Shown piece after piece: positions 16,455 through 25,277 of a stretch of DNA of 64,000 nucleotides. The notes under the pieces are model-generated. The model made no database searches. It saw only the letters and a list, made by a program, of their open reading frames with translations, and was not told the origin of the DNA. A program made the position numbers and the translations under genes. This DNA is from Catonella morbi ATCC 51271 (GTDB lineage Bacteria; Bacillota; Clostridia; Lachnospirales; Lachnospiraceae): contig NZ_KI535366.1 in the NCBI RefSeq assembly GCF_000160035.2, forward strand, positions 482,112-546,111, given 5' to 3'. Numbering within the stretch: the stretch's first letter is position 1; the number at the start of each line of letters is the position of its first letter.

Positions 16455-18887
16455 TTAATTGCTTTTCCGACTTTTTAAATGTGTATTTACTTTAATTTTG
16501 ATACAGTCTTCACAGTCACATTCTTTTGCAGGTAAAAATTCCTTATTTGATAAATCTTTTGAATTATACTTAATAAACAGTTTTTCTTCCTTAAGCTTTA
16601 TTTCAACTGCGCCCATATGGTCTGTTCTCAGTATCTTTCCGCCTTCTGCCCCCATTCGTTCAAGTGCATCTTTGTGTGGATGACCATAGCGGTTCATAAG
16701 TCCGCAGCTGACAAGATAAATCTTAGGATTTACAGCTTCCAAAAAATCAGGTGAAGACGAGTTTTTACTTCCATGATGGCATACTTTCAAAATATCACAG
16801 TTGAGCATTTCTTTATCTGCAACCTTCATTACCTGAGTTTCCGTTGAACTTGCAATATCTCCTGTAAACAGCACGGATAAGTTCTTATAATCCATCCGCA
16901 TTACTATAGATGCCTCATTTTGATCTTCTATATCCTCATCTCCTGTCGGGTATAGACACTTAAATCCAAGTTCTCCCTGCCTTATCTCCTCTCCTTTTTT
17001 CATATAATATAGATTTACTTTCCGCTTAACTGCAAGAGTTTTTAATTCCTCTAACTCCGCACAATTAAGTTTTTCCGATTTATAGCTTTCTGATATAACT
17101 ACCCTGTCTATTGCAATTTCAGGGCATTTTAACAAATCATTAACACCATTTACATGATCTTTGTCCATATGTGAAACGAAAATTGTATTTACTCTGCTCC
17201 AGCCTTTTGATTTCAGAAACGGAAGCAGCCTTTTCTTTCCCACCTCATTTACTGTTGTACTTCCACAGTCAGAAATATATATATTTCTGTTCCCGTCGCT
17301 TACCACAAAACAGTCACCCTGACCTATATCCAGCATATTAAGTGAAAACTCTTCTCTTTTATAAATAAGTATTATAAAGCTGATACTTATTACCAATCCT
17401 GTTATAAACATCCGTTTAGATTTATTGGTCTTAGTGAGTGCAGTATTTTTTAGAGACTCGATTTTTTCAAGCCTTCTCTTTTTAGACAGAAAGTAAGTAA
17501 CAAGAAATATAAGTGCATAGTATAAAATTATCCGGTATTTCTCGGGTTTTCCCAAAATTATTCTGAAGAAGACCAGACTGTCACCTATTCTGCAAAGTAA
17601 GGTATAAAAATTTAATATATAATAGGCTATCCCCAAAATAAATCTTCCTGCCATTTCAAATATAAGAGCCGTAAAACCTCCAATCAAGCCTGTAACAACC
17701 AATACTGACATAAGCGGTATTACAATTATATTTAAAACTATACCCAAAAGTGAAATTTCATAAAAATTTATTAAAATTACAGGTAAGGTAGCCAGATTTA
17801 TACTGACAGAGCAGATAATTGAACTTAAGATTACATAAGCAAGCTTATTAATTCCCTTTGTGTTCAGGCTCTGTACATTAAAAATATACATAAGTTCAGG
17901 CATTATATAAAAAATTCCTATTACTGCAAGAAAAGAAAGTTGGAAACCGCTTTGATAAATAACCCTATGATTGATTGACATAATCACTATGGCTGCAAGA
18001 GCAAGACCGCTTGGTAAATCGTAACTTTTTCCTATCAGAAACGAAAGGAAGAAAATACACATCATAATTACAGCTCTTGTTGTAGAAACAGAGAAACCTG
18101 TAAATGTTCCGTAAAGAATCAGGATAATTCCTGCTGTGATAAGAGGAAATTTAAAACTTATTTTTAATTTTTTCAGAAATAGATAGATAGCACCACCAAC
18201 CAAAGAAATATGTAAACCTGATATTGCAAGCAGATGACTTATTGAATTTTCCTGATATAATTCTTTAATTTCTTCATCCAGATTACTTTTATCGCCTAAA
18301 ACCATCGCAGAAAGACTTCCTGCATCTTTAGAACCTAAGATTTTTTGATATTTTTCAGAAATGGCAAGATTTAATCTATGTAAATAAATATTAGATAATA
18401 ATGTTGATTTATTATTCTGCAAACTGACTTCCTCGGCATTTAAGATGCCTGAGAATCCCTCATTCTTATAGTATTCCTTAACATCAAACTGTCCCGGATT
18501 TATCGGTGCTTCAAAATTTTCAAACCGACCTTTACATTTAATCACCCTTCCGTATAACTGCTCTTCAAGCAGCTTGGGATATTTATCATCATCCCGCTTT
18601 TCTACACCACAAGCTTTAAGCAGCCTGCTTTCTTTAATTTTTACAAAGAAAGCAGGAAGCTCTTTAGGTCCGTTTTCTATTTGCAGCCTAAATTTTCTTT
18701 CGCCAAAAGGTACATCATATTTTTTTATTCCGGTAACTCTGCCGGATAAAATAAGAGTTTTACCTACATACTCCGGCTCTTTTGGTGGATTTATACTGTC
18801 ATAAATCACAAATAACAGCATAAGTACCAAAGCTGCCGCTACAAGCGGTCTTTTAATCCTCAGCAATAATGTCAAACTTCCTTTCAA
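16455..18887 (-). CDS. comEC: ComEC/Rec2 DNA-uptake channel protein
   Basis: Forms the membrane pore that takes single-stranded DNA into competent cells. An N-terminal membrane segment and a soluble DUF4131-like region (to about 190) come first. The Competence domain follows with SHLLAISGLHISLVGG and eight or more helices (about 215-480). The C-terminal metallo-beta-lactamase-like domain has LDIGQGDCFVV, the metal motif SHMDKDHVNG, TGDI and CHHGSKNSS. The 810-residue length is complete. The frame begins with TTG at 18887, but AAAGGAAG is better placed for TTG at 18866, which would drop seven residues. It overlaps the GerMN gene and is last in a run beginning with comEA. Confidence 0.95.
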   Translation of the reverse strand: MKGSLTLLLRIKRPLVAAALVLMLLFVIYDSINPPKEPEYVGKTLILSGRVTGIKKYDVPFGERKFRLQIENGPKELPAFFVKIKESRLLKACGVEKRDDDKYPKLLEEQLYGRVIKCKGRFENFEAPINPGQFDVKEYYKNEGFSGILNAEEVSLQNNKSTLLSNIYLHRLNLAISEKYQKILGSKDAGSLSAMVLGDKSNLDEEIKELYQENSISHLLAISGLHISLVGGAIYLFLKKLKISFKFPLITAGIILILYGTFTGFSVSTTRAVIMMCIFFLSFLIGKSYDLPSGLALAAIVIMSINHRVIYQSGFQLSFLAVIGIFYIMPELMYIFNVQSLNTKGINKLAYVILSSIICSVSINLATLPVILINFYEISLLGIVLNIIVIPLMSVLVVTGLIGGFTALIFEMAGRFILGIAYYILNFYTLLCRIGDSLVFFRIILGKPEKYRIILYYALIFLVTYFLSKKRRLEKIESLKNTALTKTNKSKRMFITGLVISISFIILIYKREEFSLNMLDIGQGDCFVVSDGNRNIYISDCGSTTVNEVGKKRLLPFLKSKGWSRVNTIFVSHMDKDHVNGVNDLLKCPEIAIDRVVISESYKSEKLNCAELEELKTLAVKRKVNLYYMKKGEEIRQGELGFKCLYPTGDEDIEDQNEASIVMRMDYKNLSVLFTGDIASSTETQVMKVADKEMLNCDILKVCHHGSKNSSSPDFLEAVNPKIYLVSCGLMNRYGHPHKDALERMGAEGGKILRTDHMGAVEIKLKEEKLFIKYNSKDLSNKEFLPAKECDCEDCIKIKVNTHLKSRKSN

Positions 18888-19800
18888 TCGGTAAATCTAT
18901 CTGAACAGTCTCCCTGTATGAACTCACAGGTTTACCGTCTATCCAAAACTGTACTTTGGATACATTTCCTATGTCTGATAGAGAATTTACAACAGAGTAA
19001 ACTATTACATCATCAGAAACCCCATCTCTGCCTTCAAGAAATTCTTTACTAAAATCAACATAACAGATACCATCCTTTAAGCTTACCTTATTTATCTTTG
19101 TACCTGCCGGCAATACAGGAGACAGTTTATCATCTTCCAGCGGACCTGCCAGCAGTTGCCTGACCACAAGCTCTTCAAGCGAAATTGTTCCATCAAATTC
19201 AACATTATGCCTTGTCTGAAAAAGTTTCTTACCTTCTAAATCTGTATAGTACAGGCTCACCTGCACATTCTGATAATAAGTAGTCTCTCCTCCGGTATTG
19301 TCTATAAAATCATCTGCCGACATAGCCCCGACAGGATTTAGCTCAGAATACATAAGAGGCTGATCTTCAATGGTATATTCCACCTTATTTATACCGTCTA
19401 TCTGGCAAAGAGTTTTTACTACACAAGCTCTCCTTAAAATCTCAGATATACCTGTTATTTGTTTATAAGTTTCAGAAAAATTAATGGTTACACAATCATC
19501 CTTAATTTTTATGTCTTTTATTTTAACCTCGTCAGGAATCGGTTTCTTAAGCGTTATTCCGTCAGGGATGCTGGTAAGCCTTCCTATAAGTTCCTTAACC
19601 AGTTTATCCGTCTTATCTTCTTTCGCGAAATAATCCTCAGAAACCAGCTTATCTTCTAAATTATTAACATAATAAATTTTATAATAATTCTCATCCTCTA
19701 CGATTTGTTCCTTTACTTGATTATTACAACCTGAAATATTTATTATCAACACCAAGAAAATCAGGCAGAATAAATACTTAAACACTCTATAATTTGACAA
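18853..19800 (-). CDS. GerMN-domain lipoprotein
   Basis: A 315-residue secreted lipoprotein with signal peptide and lipobox INISGC (Cys about 25). Two GerMN domains follow: about 40-150 (LVKELIGRLTSIPDGITL, with CVTINFSETY) and about 175-300 (LEELVVRQLLAGPLEDD, with CYVDFSKEFL). GerMN domains occur in GerM and in LpqB. The gene follows directly after a response regulator and histidine kinase, the same order as mtrA-mtrB-lpqB in actinobacteria, so it may tune the sensor kinase at the cell surface. The start is TTG at 19800, overlapping the kinase by 14 bases; a GTG five codons in is also possible. Confidence 0.87.
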   Translation of the reverse strand: MSNYRVFKYLFCLIFLVLIINISGCNNQVKEQIVEDENYYKIYYVNNLEDKLVSEDYFAKEDKTDKLVKELIGRLTSIPDGITLKKPIPDEVKIKDIKIKDDCVTINFSETYKQITGISEILRRACVVKTLCQIDGINKVEYTIEDQPLMYSELNPVGAMSADDFIDNTGGETTYYQNVQVSLYYTDLEGKKLFQTRHNVEFDGTISLEELVVRQLLAGPLEDDKLSPVLPAGTKINKVSLKDGICYVDFSKEFLEGRDGVSDDVIVYSVVNSLSDIGNVSKVQFWIDGKPVSSYRETVQIDLPIERKFDIIAED

Positions 19801-21214
19801 GTTTCAGTCCACCGCCTTTCTTTTTTGTTGCGTATTTTTTAGGCGGAATGTAGCTTAAAGGTATCCTGACCGTAAATGTGGTTCCGTCTCCTTCCTTACT
19901 GTAAAGGCGGATCTCTCCATGATGCATCATAATTACATTTTTGGTAATTGAAAGACCTAAACCTGTTCCGCCTGTTCCTCTACTCCTGGCCTTATCCACT
20001 CTGTAAAATCTTTCAAAGATCTGATCCTGAAATTCTTCGGGTATGCCTATTCCCGAATCAACTACCTTTACAAAGAAGAATTTATGATCTGCATTCAGCG
20101 ATACCCTCACCCAGCCATCTTCTTTGTTATATTTGATTGCATTTTCAATAAGATTGGAAAGTGCAAGCGAAAGCTTAACCTCATCTACTTCGGCGCTTAC
20201 TGCCCTAAAACTCTCAAATACAAGCTCTACGTGGTTTTTCATAGCTATTGGACGTAACCGCTTAAGTATCTGCTCAAGCAGTTCATTGAGATCTGTCTGC
20301 TTTACATTGATACTGCCTGTTTTCCTGTCAAATTTAACCAAAGAAAGCAAATCATTTATAACTTTATCTTCACGTTCAATCTCGTTATTTATATCAGTCA
20401 TAAACTCTCTATACATCTCAATGCTTGCATCAGGCTGGCTAAGCAGAGAATCTGCAAGCACCTTCATAGAAGTCATGGGAGTTTTCAGCTCATGTGATAC
20501 ATTGGACACAAATTCCTGTCTGCTTCCCTCCAACTTTTTTGCCTTATTTAACATTTTATTAAAAGAAACCGAGACATTTTCCAATTCTGTATAGCTGTAT
20601 ACAGAATCAATTTCTTCAATATTACCGTCCGTAATTTTATCAATTTCTACAGAGAGTTTATGAAGAGCCCTTGAAATGCCAAATGCATATCCAAAAGCTA
20701 TTATAATTACTATTGTCAGTATAATTGCAAGCATGGTACTTGCCGTATATGAAAGCTTTTCACCTATAGCGGACAGAGCCTTCAATGAAAAACTGAAAAC
20801 CATCATTCCGATAACCGTCTTATCATCGGTACTACTTATGGGAATAATAAGCTCCACATAGTTTTTTACTTTATTCCTATAAGTGCTTTCTTTTCCTGAA
20901 AGGCTGGCTATTGCGTCTTCCGAAATAAGAGTTTTATCTTTTTCAAGCCCAAAGGTGTCAAAAAGTACCCTCAAATTCTTGTCTATAACAAGTGTTCTTC
21001 CATCATACATGTTAGAAAAATACTTAATTTCAGATTCAAAATCGGTAATTGTATCTTTATTCAAAATGCCGAGTGCACTTAAATTGTTGGCAATGGTAGT
21101 TCCATATTCCCTAATTGTTGCAACCCTGGATTCATACGCATTTTTATCATAGGAAGCCATCAAAATTCCTGAATATATAAACAAAGAAGCAAAGGTTACA
21201 AAAAATACAACCAT
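19787..21214 (-). CDS. Two-component sensor histidine kinase (WalK/PhoR-like)
   Basis: A 475-residue membrane kinase. It has membrane helix 1 at residues 1-20, an extracellular sensor of about 130 residues, helix 2 near 160-182, a HAMP segment, and a HisKA domain with SNVSHELKTPMTS (phospho-accepting His241). The ATPase domain follows, with NLIENAIKYN, DSGIGIP, the RGTGGTGLGLSI lid and a short basic tail. It partners the response regulator encoded directly upstream. The ATG at 21214 has no clear ribosome site and starts inside helix 1. The frame is open upstream, and an ATT at 21271 behind a GGGGGGTGG stretch would add the usual basic N-terminus (SKIKPLIQFVRSLKFQGF), so the true start is uncertain. 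Confidence 0.93.
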   Translation of the reverse strand: MVVFFVTFASLFIYSGILMASYDKNAYESRVATIREYGTTIANNLSALGILNKDTITDFESEIKYFSNMYDGRTLVIDKNLRVLFDTFGLEKDKTLISEDAIASLSGKESTYRNKVKNYVELIIPISSTDDKTVIGMMVFSFSLKALSAIGEKLSYTASTMLAIILTIVIIIAFGYAFGISRALHKLSVEIDKITDGNIEEIDSVYSYTELENVSVSFNKMLNKAKKLEGSRQEFVSNVSHELKTPMTSMKVLADSLLSQPDASIEMYREFMTDINNEIEREDKVINDLLSLVKFDRKTGSINVKQTDLNELLEQILKRLRPIAMKNHVELVFESFRAVSAEVDEVKLSLALSNLIENAIKYNKEDGWVRVSLNADHKFFFVKVVDSGIGIPEEFQDQIFERFYRVDKARSRGTGGTGLGLSITKNVIMMHHGEIRLYSKEGDGTTFTVRIPLSYIPPKKYATKKKGGGLKLVKL

Positions 21215-21257
21215 AAAACCTTGAAATTTAAGGCTTCTTACAAATTGAATGAGCGGT

Positions 21258-21947
21258 TTAATTTTTGAAATAGTAACCCACCCCCCATTTAGTATGAATA
21301 TATCTAGGTTCTCCCGGTGTCTCTTCTATTTTTTCCCTAAGCCTTCTTATATGAACATCCACGGTCCTGACATCTCCCGGATAATCAGAACCCCAGATTA
21401 TATCAAGCAATTTTTCTCTGGAATATACTTTATTCTCATCCTTAACAAGCAATTCCAAAAGGTCAAATTCTTTTGCCGTAAGATTAATCTCATTATCATT
21501 TATATATACTCTGCGTCCTTCAAAATCTATTCCCAATTCACCATAGAGAGTTTTACCGGTTGATTCCTTTACAACCTTATTCTTCTCATTTCTTCTTAGG
21601 ATTGCCTTGATTCTGGCTTTTACCTCTAAAATATTGAAAGGTTTGGTCATATAATCATCCGCACCGTATTCAAGCCCCATAATTTTATCTATATCTTCAC
21701 CTTTTGCCGTCAGCATAATTATAGGAACATCCGAAAACTCTCTTATCTGCTGACATACCTCAAAACCATTCATCTTAGGCAACATAAGATCAAGCAGAAT
21801 GATATCATAAGCGCACGATTTAACCATTTCCAATGCTTCTTCTCCATCGTAAGCAGCATCAACTTCCATCCCATCCTGTTCCAGACCAAACCTTATACCT
21901 TTGACAATGAGCTTTTCGTCATCTACAACCAGAATTTTCCTCGCCAT
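21258..21947 (-). CDS. OmpR-family response regulator
   Basis: A 229-residue transcription regulator. The receiver domain carries the acidic pair DD (9-10), phospho-acceptor Asp53 in LLDLMLP, Thr in MLTAKG and Lys in TKPF. The winged-helix DNA-binding domain (about 130-229) has LTAKEFDLLELL, the recognition helix DVRTVDVHIRRLREK and the wing WGVGYYF. It resembles WalR/PhoP types. It is encoded between comEA and its kinase, so it may control competence or envelope genes. The start ATG at 21947 is preceded by AAAGGATG. Confidence 0.93.
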   Translation of the reverse strand: MARKILVVDDEKLIVKGIRFGLEQDGMEVDAAYDGEEALEMVKSCAYDIILLDLMLPKMNGFEVCQQIREFSDVPIIMLTAKGEDIDKIMGLEYGADDYMTKPFNILEVKARIKAILRRNEKNKVVKESTGKTLYGELGIDFEGRRVYINDNEINLTAKEFDLLELLVKDENKVYSREKLLDIIWGSDYPGDVRTVDVHIRRLREKIEETPGEPRYIHTKWGVGYYFKN

Positions 21948-21997
21948 AATATGTCATCCTTTCTGATTTTAGGCTAATATATGATTCACATAACCCT

Positions 21998-22711
21998 TTA
22001 CACACAAATATTATCTTTTATTTTGTCAAAAAACTTCTGTTTTATACCTTTAATTTTCATCAAGTCGGTAATCTCTTTAAATCCGCCATTGTTCTCTCTG
22101 TAAGTAATGATGAGCACAGCCTTTGCTTCGCCGACTCCTTTTAACTTCATAAGTTCTTCTTTGGTTGCGGTGTTTATATTGATAGCTGAATTTTGTGAGT
22201 TTACTGATGCTGAATTTTGTAAATCTTCTTTCTGCAAACCCGGAATCTGTGTACCTGCTTTTGATACTTCCTTTTTAGTAGGAACATACACCTGCATACC
22301 ATCTTCCAGTTGTTTCGCCTGATTTATTCCGGAACTTGCAGCCTCTTTGGTAAGTCCGCCCGCTGCCTTAATTACATCTACAACCCTGGCATCGGCTTCA
22401 ACCTGATATACTCCTTCATTCTTAACCGCTCCGCAGACATGTATAAAAATCTTTCGATTTTCCTTTAAATTCTCATCAGCCTGCAGGCTCTCTTTCTTCA
22501 AGTTATCAGATTTATCTTCCTTTTGTGAATCTTTCTCTGTTTCAGCCACGGAAGACTCGGTATCAACAATACTGCCGGATTTATTGCCTGAAATATCGTC
22601 AACAATCTCTAAACCGCTAGATGTTTCATTACCTCCGCCGGAAAATACAAAGATTACACCTGCTATCCCAATAAAAAGCAGAACCACAAGTAACTGTAGT
22701 CTACTTTTCAT
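21998..22711 (-). CDS. comEA: ComEA-type DNA receptor (SLBB plus helix-hairpin-helix)
   Basis: Membrane-anchored protein that binds incoming double-stranded DNA and hands it to ComEC. It has one N-terminal membrane helix (7-25), a Ser/Asp/Lys-rich linker (about 28-85), an SLBB domain (IFIHVCGAVKNEGVYQV to VYVPTK, 88-145), another linker, then two HhH motifs (ININTATKEELMKLKGVGEAKA and ITDLMKIKGIKQKFF). The 237-residue length is normal. AAGGAGGTG stands before the ATG. It is the first gene of the comEA-regulator-kinase-GerMN-comEC run; no comEB gene is present. Confidence 0.94.
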   Translation of the reverse strand: MKSRLQLLVVLLFIGIAGVIFVFSGGGNETSSGLEIVDDISGNKSGSIVDTESSVAETEKDSQKEDKSDNLKKESLQADENLKENRKIFIHVCGAVKNEGVYQVEADARVVDVIKAAGGLTKEAASSGINQAKQLEDGMQVYVPTKKEVSKAGTQIPGLQKEDLQNSASVNSQNSAININTATKEELMKLKGVGEAKAVLIITYRENNGGFKEITDLMKIKGIKQKFFDKIKDNICV

Positions 22712-22782
22712 AGCACCTCCTTGTTAAGTCAAAAAGTAGGCAGAAACAAAGTAACCCCTTGTCCCTGCCCAATAAAAGTGTT

Positions 22783-22808
22783 CAGATTATATCGCTAAAA
22801 ATAATCTG
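22783..22808 (-). promoter_or_regulatory. Inverted repeat overlapping the likely comEA operon promoter
   Basis: Perfect eight-base arms CAGATTAT and ATAATCTG flank a ten-base centre. On the minus strand one arm contains a -10-like TATAAT (22786-22791) about 75 bases before comEA, with a weak TTGATT upstream at a spacing of 19. This could be an operator for a dimeric regulator. The rest of 22810-22920 shows nothing recognisable. Confidence 0.4.
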
Positions 22809-22920
22809 AAAATCAATCGAATCAAACAAATATATTCTAACTCAAATACCTAGGAAATACAAGCAATTTTTTGTGTTTTTACAAAAAAAATCAGAGTAAG
22901 TTTCATTAAATTTTATGTAT

Positions 22921-23024
22921 TGATACAAGTGTCAAAAGTATAAAGATTCAATATGTAAAAAATATGAGTAAGCAACCATTTTTGTAAGGATTGCGGGAAG
23001 CAAAGCTGCCGCAATCCTGTATCA
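22921..23024 (+). repeat. Dispersed palindromic repeat, family A, copy 1
   Basis: A 104-base unit bounded by inverted ends TGATACA...TGTATCA. It contains GTGTCAAAAGTATAAA, AAAAATATGAGTAAG and a hairpin GGATTGCGG...CCGCAATCC. The same ordered blocks occur at 41341-41513 on the other strand and, degenerated, near 41183-41267. The unit ends 15 bases before the rhomboid frame. It looks like a non-autonomous mobile repeat (MITE/REP-like); no protein is encoded. Confidence 0.8.
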
Positions 23025-23039
23025 TTTTATTAACAATCT

Positions 23040-23696
23040 GTGTTTAGCTTGCAAGTACGGGATTATTTTGGTATATTTGAAGAACATAATAAACTAAGGA
23101 GATTACTTTTGATAACATCTGTATTAATAGGCTTAAATGTAGTAATTTACATAATATTAAATATGTTTTTACTGCAAAACGGAGTTGATATAATATCAAA
23201 CTTTGATAATTCCTGGATGGCGGTTAAAGGGAATGGTGAATACTATAGAATATTTACATCCATGTTTCTTCATGCTGATTTGAATCATCTGCTAAATAAT
23301 ATGTTTGTCCTGTTTATAATCGGAAAACGATATGAAGAAAGTGAAGGAAGATTTCGTTTCGGTCTGGTCTATTTTCTTGGAGGAATCCTTGCAAGCATAG
23401 CATCTTTGTCATATAATATGATAATGAGAAATGAAATTGTTTCACTTGGAGCTTCGGGTGCAATTTTCGCTTTAATTGGGGCTTCTGTAGCCTCCGTGGT
23501 AAAAAACAGGAATAAACTTAAAACAATTTCAAAAAGGCAAATGATATTATTTGCTATTTTCAGTCTTTATGCGGGGTTTGCAAATACAAGTACAGATAAT
23601 ATTGCGCATCTTGGGGGATTTGTATCCGGTTTTCTTATTGGGCTGGTTATAACTAAGCAATCTAAGAATCAGGAAGGTATTTGGCATGAATATTAA
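23040..23696 (+). CDS. Rhomboid family intramembrane serine protease
   Basis: A six-helix membrane protease that cuts transmembrane segments. The catalytic serine is in SLGASGAIFALIGA and the catalytic histidine in NIAHLGGFVSGF; the HADLNHLLNNMFVL segment is the conserved second-helix motif. The longest frame starts at GTG 23040 without a ribosome site. A TTG at 23109 has AAGGAG seven bases upstream and may be the real start, though it would remove a basic N-terminal segment. The dispersed repeat lies immediately upstream. It overlaps the next gene by 11 bases. Confidence 0.9.
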   Translation: MFSLQVRDYFGIFEEHNKLRRLLLITSVLIGLNVVIYIILNMFLLQNGVDIISNFDNSWMAVKGNGEYYRIFTSMFLHADLNHLLNNMFVLFIIGKRYEESEGRFRFGLVYFLGGILASIASLSYNMIMRNEIVSLGASGAIFALIGASVASVVKNRNKLKTISKRQMILFAIFSLYAGFANTSTDNIAHLGGFVSGFLIGLVITKQSKNQEGIWHEY

Positions 23697-24681
23697 TATT
23701 TATTATGGCGGGCGAGGTCTCATTGAAGATCCCACCATCTATGTTTGCGATAAAATTACGGAAGTTCTTACCGAGCTTCGGGTGCAGGTTAAACGTTACA
23801 ATCTGTTTGAGGAAAAAAACAGTATCAGCATGCTTCCAAAAACTCTTAAGGAAGCTGATGGCATTATACTTGCTTCCAGTCTTGAATGGTTTGGTATAGG
23901 CGGTTATATGCTCCAATTCCTTGATGCCTGTTGGCTTTATGGGGATAAGTCTAAAATTGCAGGTCTTTTTATGATGCCCGTGGTTACCTCAACAGCCTTT
24001 GGTGAAGATGAATCATATCTGAGTCTGATAAGGGCCTGGAAAATACTTGGCGGCAATACCTGTCAGGGGATAAGCGCTTACGTTGAGGATCATACCGAAT
24101 TTGAGCTGAACGGTCATTATGCAAGAAGAATTGAGAGGATTGCTGAAGACTTGTATCGTGCAGTTAATCAAAATCTTACGGTTTTCCCTTCAAGTGAATT
24201 TACTATACGCAGTAATACCGCTATCGGAAGCAATCTTCCGCTCACACCTCAGGAAAGTGAGCAACTCTCTGTCTATGTTTCAAATGACAATTATGTCAAG
24301 AAACAAAAGGAGGATATAGAGGAACTCTCACAGATGTTCAGGGAAATGCTCGGTAATGATGGGACTGACCAAAATGATTTAATCAAACAGTTTAGAAATC
24401 ACTTTAAGCCTCAAGAAGGGTTTAAGGCAACTTACTCCATAGAAATGTCAGATTTGTCTCGCACCATTATAATCGAAGCAAAGGAAAATGAACTGAAATG
24501 CTATTATGGAGAATTAAAAGAAACCGATGTTGCCTCCAGAACCACCGGTGAAGTGCTAAATGATATAGTTGCCGGAAAAACTACCTTCCAAAAAGCATTT
24601 ATGTCCGGAGCTTTGGCCGCTAAGGGTAATTTTAAGACTCTTAGAATGTTTGATACCATTTTTCAGTTTGCCAAAGAATGA
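23686..24681 (+). CDS. Flavodoxin-like fold fused to SCP2-type sterol-binding domain
   Basis: A 331-residue protein. Residues 1-160 read as a flavodoxin/NADPH-dependent FMN reductase-like domain (INIYYGGRG, ADGIILASSLEWFGIGGYMLQFLDACW, then FMMPVVTSTAFGEDESY). Residues about 190-330 have an SCP2-like region ending GEVLNDIVAGKTTFQKAFMSGALAAKGNFKTLRMFD, typical of that hydrophobic-ligand fold. The gene overlaps the rhomboid gene, so the two are probably co-translated. Substrate and electron partner are not evident. Confidence 0.75.
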   Translation: MNINIYYGGRGLIEDPTIYVCDKITEVLTELRVQVKRYNLFEEKNSISMLPKTLKEADGIILASSLEWFGIGGYMLQFLDACWLYGDKSKIAGLFMMPVVTSTAFGEDESYLSLIRAWKILGGNTCQGISAYVEDHTEFELNGHYARRIERIAEDLYRAVNQNLTVFPSSEFTIRSNTAIGSNLPLTPQESEQLSVYVSNDNYVKKQKEDIEELSQMFREMLGNDGTDQNDLIKQFRNHFKPQEGFKATYSIEMSDLSRTIIIEAKENELKCYYGELKETDVASRTTGEVLNDIVAGKTTFQKAFMSGALAAKGNFKTLRMFDTIFQFAKE

Positions 24682-24693
24682 GAGTGAAATAAG

Positions 24694-24752
24694 CCCATTA
24701 TTCACACCATAGGTCACAGACCTCTTATTCCGCATAATACTTTAGGATAAAT
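24694..24752 (+). repeat. Dispersed repeat, family B, copy 1
   Basis: About 58 bases beginning CCATTATTCACACCATAGG, with GGTCACAGACCTCTTATTCCGC and AATACTTTAGGATAAA. It closely matches 54341-54398 read on the minus strand. In both places it begins within a few bases of a stop codon and has the same orientation as the gene before it. It may be a 3'-end RNA element or a small mobile repeat. Confidence 0.75.
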
Positions 24753-24782
24753 ATTAACTTTATAAGAAAGAAGGATGAATTT

Positions 24783-25199
24783 ATGAGAGACGAAAATTGT
24801 ATTTTTTGTAAGCTTGCAAACGGCGATATTCCAACTAATTCAGTTTATGAAGATGAGTATTTAAGAGCTATTATGGATGCCTCTCCCGCTAACAAAGGAC
24901 ATATTATTATACTTCCGAAGTCTCATGCATCCAATGTCTTTGAACTTGAAGATATATATGTTGAAAAAGCTTTTGTACTTGCAAAGAAAATTGCTGTTGC
25001 CCTTAAAAAGCATTTTAACTGTGATGGAGTGAATATTTTACAAAATAATGAAGAAGCTGCAGGACAGACTGTATTCCATTTTCATGTTCATGTAATTCCG
25101 CGCTACAAACAGGACAACTGCAAACTCTCCTGGACACCGGGTAAATATGAGGAAGGCGAAGCTGCTAAGCTTGCCGGGGAGATAAGCGCGCTTATCTGA
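24783..25199 (+). CDS. HIT family nucleotide hydrolase/transferase
   Basis: A 138-residue protein with the N-terminal CIFCKLANGDIP zinc-like segment and the histidine triad HFHVHVIP, as in Hint/HinT-type nucleoside phosphoramidases. Length and order of motifs are complete. AGAAGGATG stands before the ATG. It is 101 bases after the flavodoxin gene with the family B repeat between them, and is followed by two hairpins that probably end transcription. Confidence 0.94.
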   Translation: MRDENCIFCKLANGDIPTNSVYEDEYLRAIMDASPANKGHIIILPKSHASNVFELEDIYVEKAFVLAKKIAVALKKHFNCDGVNILQNNEEAAGQTVFHFHVHVIPRYKQDNCKLSWTPGKYEEGEAAKLAGEISALI

Positions 25200-25277
25200 T
25201 TCTTACAATAATCTAAATTCGCGGCTATTTACTTCAAACTTACCGAAAAGATTTATTTTGCAGAAATTTTTTATGTA

